Source: Aureispira sp050633105
GTDB lineage: Bacteria; Bacteroidota; Bacteroidia; Chitinophagales; Saprospiraceae
Direction: 5' to 3'
Length of the DNA stretch: 64,000 nucleotides
Assembly: GCA_050633105.1 (NCBI GenBank)
Contig: JBOEFW010000059.1
Location: 25,922-89,921 of the forward strand
The notes under the pieces are model-generated. The model was not told where the DNA came from. It made no database searches and saw only the letters and a list, made by a program, of their open reading frames with translations. Position numbers and translations under genes: made by a program. Numbering within the stretch: the first letter of the stretch is position 1; each line of letters begins with the position of its first letter. Positions 35,189 through 43,629 of this stretch are shown in pieces.

Positions 35189-35908
35189 ATGAGCAAAATT
35201 ACACAGTTTAATTACGAAGGAAACGAAATATCCTTTGAATTTGAAGATGGCTACAAAATGATCAATGCTACTGAAATGGCTCGCCGTTTTGATGGTAAAT
35301 TTGTTGCAGACTTTCTACGTCTAAAACGCACTAAAACGTACATAGAGCTACTTGAAAAGCGATATGGGAATTCCCATATCGCTCCTGAACGCCCTGTTTT
35401 AAGGGTGGTACGGGGTGGTGTGGCAACAGATGGTTTGCAAGGAACCTGGATGGATGAAAAGCTAGCATTGAAGTTTGCCTCTTGGCTTTCTCCTGAATTT
35501 GAACTTTGGGTTTTTGATCGTATTTATGAATTATTACTGACGGGCAAAACTGAAATTAAAGAGCATCGCCCTGCAGATGGCGTGATTAAAAGTATTCGTC
35601 TGATTGCAGATCAATTGGAACTACAAGGACAAGAAATTGGAACGATTAAGGGCGATTTGGAGCAAGTCAAGGAATATGTCTCTGACTTAGAAGCTAAAAT
35701 TACAAGTATTGATGAACAATACTACAGCGTTTCTGGCTACTGCGCTTTACACCACATTCCTTGCCCTTTGGATAAAGCGAGAAGTTGGGGCTACCAGGCT
35801 ACTAAATTGAGTCATGAAAAAGGAATAGCGATTGGTAAAGCGTATGACGCAAAGTATGGCAACATCAATACCTACCATCGTACTATCTTACAACAAATTA
35901 TGGCATAA
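35189..35908 (+). CDS. KilA-N domain protein
   Basis: 239 residues. The N-terminal KilA-N domain spans about 10-115 (FEDGYKMINATEMARRFDGKFVADFLRLKRTKTY, then WMDEKLALKFASWLSPEFELWVFDRIYELL). A coiled-coil stretch follows (145-180) and a C-terminal domain of about 60 residues ends in YGNINTYHRTILQQIM, like the tails of phage antirepressors. Such proteins bind DNA and occur in phages, plasmids and their remnants. Its stop is one base from the stop of the convergent resolvase gene. Confidence 0.88.
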   Translation: MSKITQFNYEGNEISFEFEDGYKMINATEMARRFDGKFVADFLRLKRTKTYIELLEKRYGNSHIAPERPVLRVVRGGVATDGLQGTWMDEKLALKFASWLSPEFELWVFDRIYELLLTGKTEIKEHRPADGVIKSIRLIADQLELQGQEIGTIKGDLEQVKEYVSDLEAKITSIDEQYYSVSGYCALHHIPCPLDKARSWGYQATKLSHEKGIAIGKAYDAKYGNINTYHRTILQQIMA

Positions 35909-35909
35909 G

Positions 35910-36488
35910 TTAATTTGCTTCAGAAGCCTTTTCTGCTTTAATTTCCTTGACATATTGATAAAGAGTTGGTTTTGAAATACCAAACATCTCACAAATTTCC
36001 TTGATGGGATGTTGCTTGCCTTGATACAAGGCATAAACCATTCGTCTTTTTTCTGGAGATAAGGCTTTTTTGCGTCCGCCTAAACGTCCCCTAGCTCTGG
36101 CCGCAGCCAAGCCTGCTTTTGTACGTTCCAAAATTAAGTTTCGCTCAAATTCTGCCAAGGCTCCAAAAATGTGAAAAATTAATTTGCCTGTAGAGGTCGT
36201 TGTACTCATGGCTTCTTGCAAAGATTCAAATCCAACTTGTTCTTCTTCCAAATAATTCATCCATTCAATCAAATTCTTGAGAGAACGGCCTAAGCGATCC
36301 AAACGCCACACGACTAAAATATCCCCTGCTCGTAATAATAGCTTGAGTTGAGCGAGGCCTTCTCGCTGGCTATTTTTGCCAGAAGCGGTATCCACTATGA
36401 TTTTTTCACACCCTGCTTTTTTCAAGGCATCCTGTTGTAAATCTAAATTTTGTTCTTGGGTAGAAACGCGGGCGTATCCTATTTTCAT
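35910..36488 (-). CDS. Serine recombinase (resolvase/invertase)
   Basis: 192 residues. Catalytic Ser9 is in MKIGYARVSTQEQNL; the RLDRLGRSLKNLIEWM and GKLIFHIFGALAEFERNLILERT parts complete the catalytic domain, and a helix-turn-helix (KEICEMFGISKPTLYQYV) ends the protein. It would resolve cointegrates or invert DNA at a res site. A probable Tn3 transposase remnant at 38529-38700 suggests it came in with a Tn3-type element; a plasmid dimer resolution role is the other option. Confidence 0.92.
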   Translation of the reverse strand: MKIGYARVSTQEQNLDLQQDALKKAGCEKIIVDTASGKNSQREGLAQLKLLLRAGDILVVWRLDRLGRSLKNLIEWMNYLEEEQVGFESLQEAMSTTTSTGKLIFHIFGALAEFERNLILERTKAGLAAARARGRLGGRKKALSPEKRRMVYALYQGKQHPIKEICEMFGISKPTLYQYVKEIKAEKASEAN

Positions 36489-36652
36489 AAAAAGGCAATA
36501 AACTCGTGAAAGGCTGTTTTATTTTTTACTTTGATAAACATACGAGTTTTTTTACGCTTCTAGCATTATTTGAAGTAGATTCTGTGTCTACTTCAAAGGA
36601 GTAAAGAAAAGGAGGGTTTTCTTTACTTATTAAATAGGCAAAAAAAAATCCA

Positions 36653-36690
36653 AGTAACACGTGCAACGTGCCACTTGAAACGTGAATCCT
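36653..36690. repeat. ACGTG-rich repeat between resolvase and secreted-protein genes
   Basis: The sequence CAAGTAACACGTGCAACGTG, continuing with CCACTTGAAACGTGAA, has CAAGT/ACTTG outer arms and several ACGTG words. It is a degenerate member of the ACGTG palindrome family seen between 9 and 27 kb. Confidence 0.45.
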
Positions 36691-36705
36691 AACAATGAAC
36701 TATTC

Positions 36706-38277
36706 TTATTTTAGATTAAGATCAACTAAAACATCTTGCTTTCCCTTTTTGTAAAACTCGATTACAACGGAGGAAGACGATGAGGGCACCACACGACCAA
36801 TATTAAACTGATAGAACTTATATTTGCTTCTATTTTTCTTGGTATCTAAAATTTGTGCTTTTTTAGCCTTACCTGTTTTATCATTAACTTGATAAGCGGT
36901 TAGAATTGCTCGTCTACCATCCGCATAGATACTAGGCAATTCATAGACATTAACAATCTTATTTTTAGGATGGTCAAGGTAGAGAAAGTAATGTTGATCG
37001 TTTAATTTAACATGCTGAAAACTCATGCTTCCTCGTCCTCTGCTTCCTATTTGGCGTTTGGGTAATTTTCGCATCCAAGCTAGGCTTCCATCCACATTGA
37101 TTTTAGTAACCAACATATCATAATAATGGTAGGTTGTTCGGGTATAGGTAGAGCCATTAGTTGATGTATTTGTAGAGGTAACAACAAAGTCTATTTCTCC
37201 TATGATAACCAAACTATTATCGTCTTGTATTATTATCTTTTTAAGCTTCAAATTATTCATTTCAGCGCGACCTTTTCGATCTGCTCGGGCAATTCTAGAC
37301 TGTTGTCCTGCATTTTTATATTGCGTCAAAATTTCTATTGGAAATTCATAATGACGATGTTCTAATAGTTTAGCACTAGGATCTACTTTAAAAACAAAAA
37401 TGCCATCAGGCTCTTTCGTTTTACTAGCTCGTTTGCTGTAAAATCCTGTACAAATTACTTGACCATTTGCGCCTGCATACAACCAACTACTTTCTATTTG
37501 TTGTTTATCTAGTTTGATTGGAATAGCAGTATGGCTGCCATCTGTTAAGTTAAATTTGAGAATCTCTAGTTGGTAATTAATCATGGCATGTTCTCCCCTA
37601 CCAATGATATTTCTGTGGCTATTATTAGAAGGGCGCACTTTGGTTAAAACATAAGGGATTCCTTGTTGATCTAAATGATAATCAATGATATCGACCTGTC
37701 TTCTTTTATGAGGAAATTGTAATTGATATTCTCCAATGGTTGTTAAATCTTTTCCCAAGACTTTTCCATGTGCCAACCGCTGTTCATTGTTTCCCATTCT
37801 ATCCGCTCGAAAACCCAGCAGCAGTACATCGCCATCTTCTCCCCGTTGTTGTATGATTATCTGACTAATATTGATTCCTTCTAAAACAGGAACTCTATCC
37901 CCTACTAAGGTACAATTGAAGGGATCTATTTGATGGGCAAATAATTGTAGATTTCGTCTGCCCTTAGTATAATCCGCTTGCAGTAAATAAATTCGCCCAT
38001 GAATGCGCACAACATCGTAAATATAAGTCAGGTTGGGTAGAATGATTCGGTTACTGCGCTTGACTTCTTTGAGCGTAGTCAAATCAAACCGCTGTAAGGT
38101 GATTTTGTTGTTGCGGTCTTTGATGGCTAACATTAAGTTGTTGGCGGGATCAGAGAAGTAGTGTTTTTTGTTGGCATCGATTACTTTATAAGGCTCCCCT
38201 ACCCTAAATGCAGGTGTTTGTGCGAGCAAACATGGTGTATAAAAAAGACAAAAGAATAATAAGAGGAGATATTTCAT
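36706..38277 (-). CDS. Exported protein of unknown function
   Basis: 523 residues with a signal peptide (MKYLLLLFFCLFYTPCLLAQ). The mature protein is beta-rich with recurring strand pairs such as RIYLLQADYTKGRRNLQLFAH, NGQVICTGFYSKR and KINVDGSLAWMRKLPK, which is what a propeller-like secreted protein looks like. No T9SS sorting domain and no lipobox. I recognise no family. It lies alone between the resolvase and the transposase remnant. Confidence 0.75.
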   Translation of the reverse strand: MKYLLLLFFCLFYTPCLLAQTPAFRVGEPYKVIDANKKHYFSDPANNLMLAIKDRNNKITLQRFDLTTLKEVKRSNRIILPNLTYIYDVVRIHGRIYLLQADYTKGRRNLQLFAHQIDPFNCTLVGDRVPVLEGINISQIIIQQRGEDGDVLLLGFRADRMGNNEQRLAHGKVLGKDLTTIGEYQLQFPHKRRQVDIIDYHLDQQGIPYVLTKVRPSNNSHRNIIGRGEHAMINYQLEILKFNLTDGSHTAIPIKLDKQQIESSWLYAGANGQVICTGFYSKRASKTKEPDGIFVFKVDPSAKLLEHRHYEFPIEILTQYKNAGQQSRIARADRKGRAEMNNLKLKKIIIQDDNSLVIIGEIDFVVTSTNTSTNGSTYTRTTYHYYDMLVTKINVDGSLAWMRKLPKRQIGSRGRGSMSFQHVKLNDQHYFLYLDHPKNKIVNVYELPSIYADGRRAILTAYQVNDKTGKAKKAQILDTKKNRSKYKFYQFNIGRVVPSSSSSVVIEFYKKGKQDVLVDLNLK

Positions 38278-38343
38278 ACCAATAGTTTTCTTCTAATAAT
38301 AACTAGCCAACAGAATTGTTGCTAAGGGAGTGGAATTTTTAGG

Positions 38344-38362
38344 AAGCTATTTCAAATAGCTT
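38344..38362. repeat. Small perfect hairpin AAGCTATTT-C-AAATAGCTT
   Basis: Nine-base arms around one C, 67 bp upstream of the secreted-protein gene (minus strand). It could be an operator for that gene. The surrounding 38278-38520 has no visible gene. Confidence 0.4.
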
Positions 38363-38528
38363 ATGCCTAGTTTTATACGCTTCAAAAAAAAGTCCAACTT
38401 AAAACATATTGCTTATAACAGAGGAAAACTAATCTGTTTAGAATTGCCACATGAGCTTGTTGCTACTTCCAAATTAGTAGAGGCAAGGCACCACAAAGCT
38501 AATTAGAACCGTCCTTTTTCTAAAAAGC

Positions 38529-38700
38529 CTACAAGGCAACATTTTTCAGTAATTGAGCAGGGCCTATAGAAGGAAGAGATACACTAAATTGATAAGTGCC
38601 ATAGACATTAATATGCTGCCAAACAATAGGAGTAATTTGTTTAATTTTAATGCGAATCGAGAGGAAAAAGAATATATTTTGAGCAAAGTAGCAGCAATTT
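38529..38700 (-). pseudogene. Remnant of a Tn3-family transposase C-terminus
   Basis: On the minus strand an open stretch ends at a TAG at 38529-38531 and reads ...IKQITPIVWQHINVYGTYQF followed by SVSLPSIGPAQLLKNVAL. The word P-x-x-WQHIN-x-YG-x-Y-x-F is typical for the end of Tn3-family transposases. No start codon and no upstream catalytic part exist; the frame runs into a hairpin at 38699. It is therefore a broken copy. It supports a Tn3 origin of the resolvase 2 kb away. Confidence 0.5.
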
Positions 38701-38753
38701 TGCCAAAAAAAGCCCCAAACTGAATTTATCAGTTTGGGGCTTTTTTTGGCAAA
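38699..38753. terminator. Strong bidirectional terminator at the end of the toxin locus
   Basis: Perfect 25-bp arms (38699-38723 and 38729-38753) with a 5-nt loop; the stem contains GCCCCAAACTGA and A7/T7 runs. It can end the long minus-strand transcript of the Rhs locus. Confidence 0.92.
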
Positions 38754-39034
38754 TAGCTACCACTTTTTTTAGCTTCGCTGGGCCTTCGGGCTCAAGTGAA
38801 AATAAAAGCTATGCAGCTGGACGGCTCCCAGCAAGGCCGCATTCTAGAGCCGTGGAACGCTTGTAACGTAACGTTAGTGAGGCTATAAGTGTGGGAACGG
38901 CTGTGACAACGAGCATGTAGCACCCAGAGGTATGACAGAAGGCAGCGACTAGCAACTGATAGTTTTTCAACTACTGGCGTGCCTATGGACTCGTTACTCT
39001 CGAGGAGGAACACCGCGCTCCTTTTTTAGTTTTC
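38754..39034. other. GC-richer intergenic block with a copy of the toxin-locus repeat
   Basis: From about 38770 to 39000 the base composition is clearly more GC-rich than around it, with no convincing gene. It ends with GAGGAGGAACACCG at 39002-39015, the same words that end the 118-bp cassette repeats. A 73-codon frame here only reflects the repeat. It could be a degraded cassette end or an unknown RNA. Confidence 0.45.
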
Positions 39035-39628
39035 TCAATACTCTTGAAATAATAATTGGAATGTACCATTACTAATAACCTGAGTAGTCCCATCATCTTC
39101 CTTTAGCGTCCCATTAAACTCCCCTTGTATTTCATACAAATCGCCATAAACAGGACTATTAGAATGAAACTTAACACTGGTTACTTTTAAATAGTCACTA
39201 GGTAAATTATTTGCAGAAGCATCGCTCAGAAAAGCTTGAGGAATTGTGTTCAACGTTCTTACAATATAAGCTTGCGTACAATTAGAGGTAGTACACAGCC
39301 CCAATGGGATTTTTTGTCCTACCAAATTCTGGTAATCACTCAAACCTAGACTAGATTTATTAGAAGAAAAACTAATGTTCATTGATTCGGAATCGCCATA
39401 ATATGCCCCGACATAACCAGAGTTAACCAAAGTACTGACAGTACCTGACAGTGCTTGGGTAGTACTGTTGTGGGAAGCTGGTGTTGTCAATTCATAGCGC
39501 ACTGTTGTTCCATTTTCATCGAACTCAATAAAATTGTTGGGCGCAGAAGGAGTAACATTAGAATTTTGTTGACAAGCACTGAAACAGAATATCAAGGCAA
39601 GAAATAAAAGGTAAGAATAGTTTTTCAT
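39035..39628 (-). CDS. Lipoprotein of unknown function at the end of the toxin locus
   Basis: 197 residues with a signal sequence ending in the lipobox CFSAC (Cys19). The mature part is Thr- and Ser-rich and has strand-like segments (TTVRYELTTPASHN, YEIQGEFNGTLKEDDGTTQVISN) that recall small secreted beta-sandwich proteins of Bacteroidota. It lies 131 bp after the last immunity gene and is followed by a copy of the GAGGAGGAACACCG motif. It might be an immunity protein for a lost cassette, but nothing in the sequence shows this. Confidence 0.7.
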   Translation of the reverse strand: MKNYSYLLFLALIFCFSACQQNSNVTPSAPNNFIEFDENGTTVRYELTTPASHNSTTQALSGTVSTLVNSGYVGAYYGDSESMNISFSSNKSSLGLSDYQNLVGQKIPLGLCTTSNCTQAYIVRTLNTIPQAFLSDASANNLPSDYLKVTSVKFHSNSPVYGDLYEIQGEFNGTLKEDDGTTQVISNGTFQLLFQEY

Positions 39629-39737
39629 TTTAAATTTTGTATTATTTAATTTATATTATAAATCATTCATGTAAAAAGTAATGCAGCGACTAATGAAATG
39701 GTAGCTAGCTTTTTTTAGCCCACTACTCGCTACTACT

Positions 39738-39751
39738 GAGGAGGAACACCG
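39738..39751. repeat. GAGGAGGAACACCG copy behind the last immunity gene
   Basis: One of five copies of this 14-mer in the locus (39002, 39738, 41397, 43610, 45565). Here the immunity gene has a TAA at 39760-39762; if that were read through, the frame would continue KANGVPPQ and stop, equal in style to the SGVPPRE ending of the other immunity proteins. Confidence 0.7.
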
Positions 39752-39759
39752 TTTGCCTT

Positions 39760-40182
39760 TTAAACAAAAATTACAGTCCTAAATTTAGCTCCATCTATTG
39801 ACTTTCCTTCGAAAATTGCTTGAGAAATTCCTTGTACTTCAGAACTTCTATTAGTTATTTCTAAACAAGCATCTTTACTTAGAATAGAATTTTTGAAATC
39901 ATTTTCAGCTAATTGCGAAGCCCACCTATAGATATTGTCATCCAATAATGAAAAATTTTCATTAGTATCATCAATAGAATACAAATTTCCAAAAGTAAGA
40001 TTTCTGTATTTTAAATTTAAATAGAAACGACCAAAAGCAATTGGAGTGAAAATTGCACATTTTTTAGCATCTTTTTTAGAAAATCCACACCTCATTAAAC
40101 TTTTTGTTAATCGAGTATCGTTTTTATCTCTGTTTTTTATGAAAGCCGCTCCAAAAAGAACATAATCAATGTTTATTTCCAT
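39760..40182 (-). CDS. Putative immunity protein for the deaminase-like cassette
   Basis: 140 residues, cytoplasmic by composition, no known family recognised. It starts 3 bp after the stop of the deaminase-like cassette, the position of an immunity gene in each unit of this locus. The C-terminus lacks the GVPPRE-type tail of its neighbours because of an earlier stop. The assignment rests on position alone. Confidence 0.6.
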   Translation of the reverse strand: MEINIDYVLFGAAFIKNRDKNDTRLTKSLMRCGFSKKDAKKCAIFTPIAFGRFYLNLKYRNLTFGNLYSIDDTNENFSLLDDNIYRWASQLAENDFKNSILSKDACLEITNRSSEVQGISQAIFEGKSIDGAKFRTVIFV

Positions 40183-40185
40183 GTG

Positions 40186-41298
40186 TTATTTATTTACTTT
40201 TTCAATTCCAAGTTTCTCTTGCATATGATTACATGTTGTACAAGCAGGTTTTATCTCTCCATGTTTATGCTGTGACTTTGTATCTCCAACTTGAACTGTT
40301 CTTTGAGTTGCCCCTTTTAGTGTTTTACCATTTTTTACAACTTGTTCCATTCCACCAATTTCTACACAATTACCACAGAATACTTTCTCATGCTCTAACA
40401 AATTTTTGGTTCGGCGTGTATCAATAAGTTCACCAGTAATTTTTCTAGAATGAGGTCCTTTTGCTCTACTTCCATTAAGTGTATAATACTTACTTCCGTC
40501 AATTGTCGTGGTTTCCGTTGCAGCACCTGTTTTACCTTTATATCTAACTCTGTTTGCTCGATTGATTAGAGGGTCCCCAGAATTGCGAAGTGCTATAATC
40601 GTTGCTGCAGAAAGCCAAGTCATAGGATCTGACACTACATCAAGATAAGCTTGTCCAAGGGAACCTTCAGGATTTCCGCCTAATGCATGTCCCCACTCTC
40701 TAACATTCTCCAAATATGGTTTATCCCAATCTCTCCAGATTGATCTTGTACTCTGTTGTTTAGATGGCATCCCTGCATCTCCATATGGTTCATAAAAAGC
40801 TACACCTTTTCTAAAACGTTTTACAGAAGCAGGTCCGATTATATAGTCATGTCTATAAGAACCATCACTAAACTCTTTTCTAGCAATCCAATAACTACCA
40901 GCATCTGAACTTGTTGGATTTACTCCGTATAAATTATATCCACCTGCTTTTATTGACGATTTAGACATATCACCACTAGATATAGTTGCATATTCTATAG
41001 TAGTAATTCCGACTGGTTTAGCTTGAGGATCAAATCTTTCTAGCCCATCTAAATCAATAAATTTAATAGAATTATTTTCAGCAAAAGCATAAGTAGAATT
41101 CCAAGGATACTCAGGACTAAGCGGGGCCACACTCAAAAACTTAGCAATAGCGGGATTATAAAGACGGAAGCCATAATCTTGTATCAATTGATTTCCATAA
41201 TCTGAGTCATTTTCCTTCCCATTGAAACCAAAACAATACTTATCAGAACTAAAGCTTCGATCGCTTATTTCCCACCCAAAGGGATGGTAATGGAACAA
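40186..41298 (-). CDS. Orphan Rhs tip cassette with deaminase-like toxin domain
   Basis: 370 residues, opening with TTG at 41298 in the middle of the Rhs core. Residues 1-87 are the core repeat (FGFNGKENDSDYGNQLIQDYG ... IDLDGLE) and the rest is unique. The last 80 residues carry EHEKVFCGNCVEIGGMEQ and, 40 residues later, KPACTTCNHMQEKLG: a C-x-E motif and a CxxC pair that resemble the zinc sites of deaminase-fold toxins of the YwqJ kind. It would deaminate a nucleotide or nucleic acid base. No signal peptide and no own promoter are visible, so it is probably silent until recombined. Confidence 0.65.
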   Translation of the reverse strand: MFHYHPFGWEISDRSFSSDKYCFGFNGKENDSDYGNQLIQDYGFRLYNPAIAKFLSVAPLSPEYPWNSTYAFAENNSIKFIDLDGLERFDPQAKPVGITTIEYATISSGDMSKSSIKAGGYNLYGVNPTSSDAGSYWIARKEFSDGSYRHDYIIGPASVKRFRKGVAFYEPYGDAGMPSKQQSTRSIWRDWDKPYLENVREWGHALGGNPEGSLGQAYLDVVSDPMTWLSAATIIALRNSGDPLINRANRVRYKGKTGAATETTTIDGSKYYTLNGSRAKGPHSRKITGELIDTRRTKNLLEHEKVFCGNCVEIGGMEQVVKNGKTLKGATQRTVQVGDTKSQHKHGEIKPACTTCNHMQEKLGIEKVNK

Positions 41299-41416
41299 AA
41301 AAACTCTTAAATCAAAAGACTAAGAGATTTGTTAACACATTCTTACTGTGGGGTGGACTTTGTCCACCCCACAGCCTTAGAGGACTGGCTACTCTCGAGG
41401 AGGAACACCGCTTTCC
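41299..41416. repeat. 118-bp intercassette repeat, copy 1
   Basis: Nearly identical to 43512-43629 and 45467-45584 and of exactly the same length. It holds a perfect 13-bp hairpin (CTGTGGGGTGGAC-TTT-GTCCACCCCACAG, 41346-41374) and then the last codons and the stop of the immunity gene upstream. It directly adjoins the first codon of the following orphan cassette. The repeat is a possible recombination or transcript-processing site. Confidence 0.9.
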
Positions 41417-42120
41417 TTTATTTCTATATTAGCTTTAGACAGAATTTTAAAAAACTCATTAAAATAGGTAGTCCCTATAACTCTTTTGACATTAGAAATA
41501 TCATTAAAAACTATTGTTACCTTCTTTTTAGAGATAATAGCTAAATCTATTAAAATATCTTCTAGAGAAGATAAATTAGATGCAAAATATTTGCGCTCAC
41601 CTGCAACAGCTTTATTCAATTCATAATAGAAATCATCTTCATCTCTAATATTAAAACAATTAACAAAGATATTATGAGTATTAAATTTTTCAATTCTTCC
41701 ATACACTTTAAATATTACATTTAAGTATTTACTTTTATGACTTTTCTTTAATGAACTCCATTTGAGTTTGTCATCTTTTAACATAATAAGTAAATCAATA
41801 ATGCTTTGATCATAGACATCTGTTTTATATTTTGAAATAACATGACCAGTAATAATAATATCTTTACCATTATTTAGACTTGTATCTTCAATAGGAATAA
41901 TTTTTAGCTCTATTAAAGGCACCTCTTCCCCTTTTACATTTAAAATTCCAATACTCACATATAGATCATCCCCCTCTTCTATCAATCTATTTTGCTTAGA
42001 AGTATATTCAATGAATTCAAATTTAAATATATTTGTATTATTTATTGTAAGTAAATTAGTGAAGCCACAATAACCTATAACTTCCCTATTGTATGATATA
42101 GTGCACCTTAAAGTATTCAT
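41389..42120 (-). CDS. Immunity protein with barstar-like C-terminal domain
   Basis: 243 residues. The C-terminal 85 residues (DEDDFYYELNKAVAGERKYF, then SNLSSLEDILIDL and a final strand) follow the pattern of barstar, the inhibitor of barnase-type RNases, with the acidic helix around LSSLEDIL at the inhibitor position. The first 150 residues are an additional unknown domain. It starts 5 bp after the barnase-like cassette, which agrees with a toxin-inhibitor pair. The last residues, ESGVPPRE, come from the cassette repeat. Confidence 0.7.
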   Translation of the reverse strand: MNTLRCTISYNREVIGYCGFTNLLTINNTNIFKFEFIEYTSKQNRLIEEGDDLYVSIGILNVKGEEVPLIELKIIPIEDTSLNNGKDIIITGHVISKYKTDVYDQSIIDLLIMLKDDKLKWSSLKKSHKSKYLNVIFKVYGRIEKFNTHNIFVNCFNIRDEDDFYYELNKAVAGERKYFASNLSSLEDILIDLAIISKKKVTIVFNDISNVKRVIGTTYFNEFFKILSKANIEIKESGVPPRE

Positions 42121-42125
42121 TACTC

Positions 42126-43511
42126 TTAGTCTTCTTTTGGTTTAAATTTATGAATTTTCTTATAATCTACATCTTCACTCCAACCATAATCAGTTCTGAC
42201 ATGTTTTCCACTTTTATCATATACATTTTTTTCTAAAATTCTAAGATGTTTACCTTTAGTGTTGCTTACTTCCCACTCTCGGGCACCTTCCCAATTTTTT
42301 TGACTACCATAACCCTCTTTGCCTCTTTTGTATTCTCGTGCACCAAATATCTTCTGCGTATTATCATTATTACGTCTTGGTGTACCTTTTCCTCCAATAA
42401 CTTGTTTTATTTCTTTATTTATTTCCTTGTATTTAGTAGGCATAAAATCACAAGGGCCAGAATTATGAACAAGAACACCTTCTTCACCCACAAAATAAGT
42501 GTGGTAGTCATCTACTGTAAAATTGTAGACTTGGTTAAGTCCATCTTCTGTTTGAATAGAATCAATAATGTAGTAAGTATTATCTTTGGTTCTTAAAGTA
42601 TCACCATTCAATAATTTACTAGCTACAACATAAAGTCCATTTACATAAAATGGGTGATCAGCGGTCGTTTCTATTACTTCATCATCGATATAAATTTTAT
42701 AGATCGTATCACGGGTATATCTATGTAACTGTAATACCTGTTTAAGCTCTGTAATTCCTGTGGAATCATCATAAGCCCATACCCAATCGCCTACCTTGAT
42801 ATCTTCTATATTGCTATCTCCTACTTTCGTCTTTACTATTGTTCCCGCTATAAAACATCCACATGGATTTGGAAGACGAACACCTGAACCAGCACTTGGC
42901 TTTTTACGAAACAGTTTACTCGCTCCTCCATAAACTCCTGTTGCTGCTGCTAAAGCATATGGAAGATTCTCTGCTGCTTTAGCTCCATCTCCTTCATAAA
43001 TTCCTTCCCCAAATTTATACACGCCAACTCCTGTCGTGACTACTCCATCTGCAAAACTTTCTATTTGATAATAAGGATTTAGTTGATTTCTCCAATCTAT
43101 AGCATAGTCTTCTATTTGTTCTTTAGTTATTTTCTGCGGTTTGACAGAATGTCCTGCATGAGCAGGATTGTTATTAATTTGAACGTAGACATTTCCTACC
43201 ATTTTAATGGTAGTGACACTGAACGATTCAAGAAAACTAGGCTCTGCCTCCTCTAATCCATCTAAATCAATAAATTTAATAGGCTTATTGCCCGCAAATT
43301 GATAAGGGGTATGAAATGGATACTCAGGAGCAAGTGGATCAACACTCAAAAACTTAGCAATAGCAGGATTGTACAATCTAAACCCATAATCCTGTATCAA
43401 CTGATTCCCAAAGTCAGCATCATTTTCCTTCCCATTAAATCCAAAACGATACATATCAGAACTAAATGAACGCGTATCTAATTGCCAACCAAAGGGATGG
43501 TAATGGAACAA
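42126..43511 (-). CDS. Orphan Rhs tip cassette with HINT and barnase-like RNase domains
   Basis: 461 residues from a TTG at 43511. Order: Rhs core (1-87, ends IDLDGLE), linker, HINT autoprocessing domain (about 217-352, from CGCFIAGTIVKTKVGD to GVLVHNSGP), and a 110-residue toxin. The toxin resembles barnase: IFGAREYKRGK aligns with IFSNREGKLP, GAREWEV holds the catalytic Glu equivalent and LRILEK the Arg. The catalytic His of barnase (DHY) is not in its place, so activity or mechanism may differ. The barstar-like next gene supports the call. No own promoter or signal peptide is visible. Confidence 0.68.
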   Translation of the reverse strand: MFHYHPFGWQLDTRSFSSDMYRFGFNGKENDADFGNQLIQDYGFRLYNPAIAKFLSVDPLAPEYPFHTPYQFAGNKPIKFIDLDGLEEAEPSFLESFSVTTIKMVGNVYVQINNNPAHAGHSVKPQKITKEQIEDYAIDWRNQLNPYYQIESFADGVVTTGVGVYKFGEGIYEGDGAKAAENLPYALAAATGVYGGASKLFRKKPSAGSGVRLPNPCGCFIAGTIVKTKVGDSNIEDIKVGDWVWAYDDSTGITELKQVLQLHRYTRDTIYKIYIDDEVIETTADHPFYVNGLYVVASKLLNGDTLRTKDNTYYIIDSIQTEDGLNQVYNFTVDDYHTYFVGEEGVLVHNSGPCDFMPTKYKEINKEIKQVIGGKGTPRRNNDNTQKIFGAREYKRGKEGYGSQKNWEGAREWEVSNTKGKHLRILEKNVYDKSGKHVRTDYGWSEDVDYKKIHKFKPKED

Positions 43512-43629
43512 AAAAACTCTTAAATCAAAAGACCAAGAGATTTGTTAACACATTCTTACTGTGGGGTGGGCTTTGTCCACCCCACAGCCTTAGAGGACTG
43601 GCTACTCTCGAGGAGGAACACCGCTCTCC
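43512..43629. repeat. 118-bp intercassette repeat, copy 2
   Basis: Second copy; the hairpin at 43559-43587 has one changed base compared with copies 1 and 3 (GGGC for GGAC), still pairing as G-T in RNA. It ends in the GAGGAGGAACACCG motif at 43610-43623 and contains the stop of the immunity gene 43602-43988. Confidence 0.9.

Noticed and set aside
38792..39013. 73-codon open frame at the end of the toxin locus
   Set aside because: It starts inside the GAGGAGGAACACCG repeat in a frame not used elsewhere and has a composition unlike a real protein.
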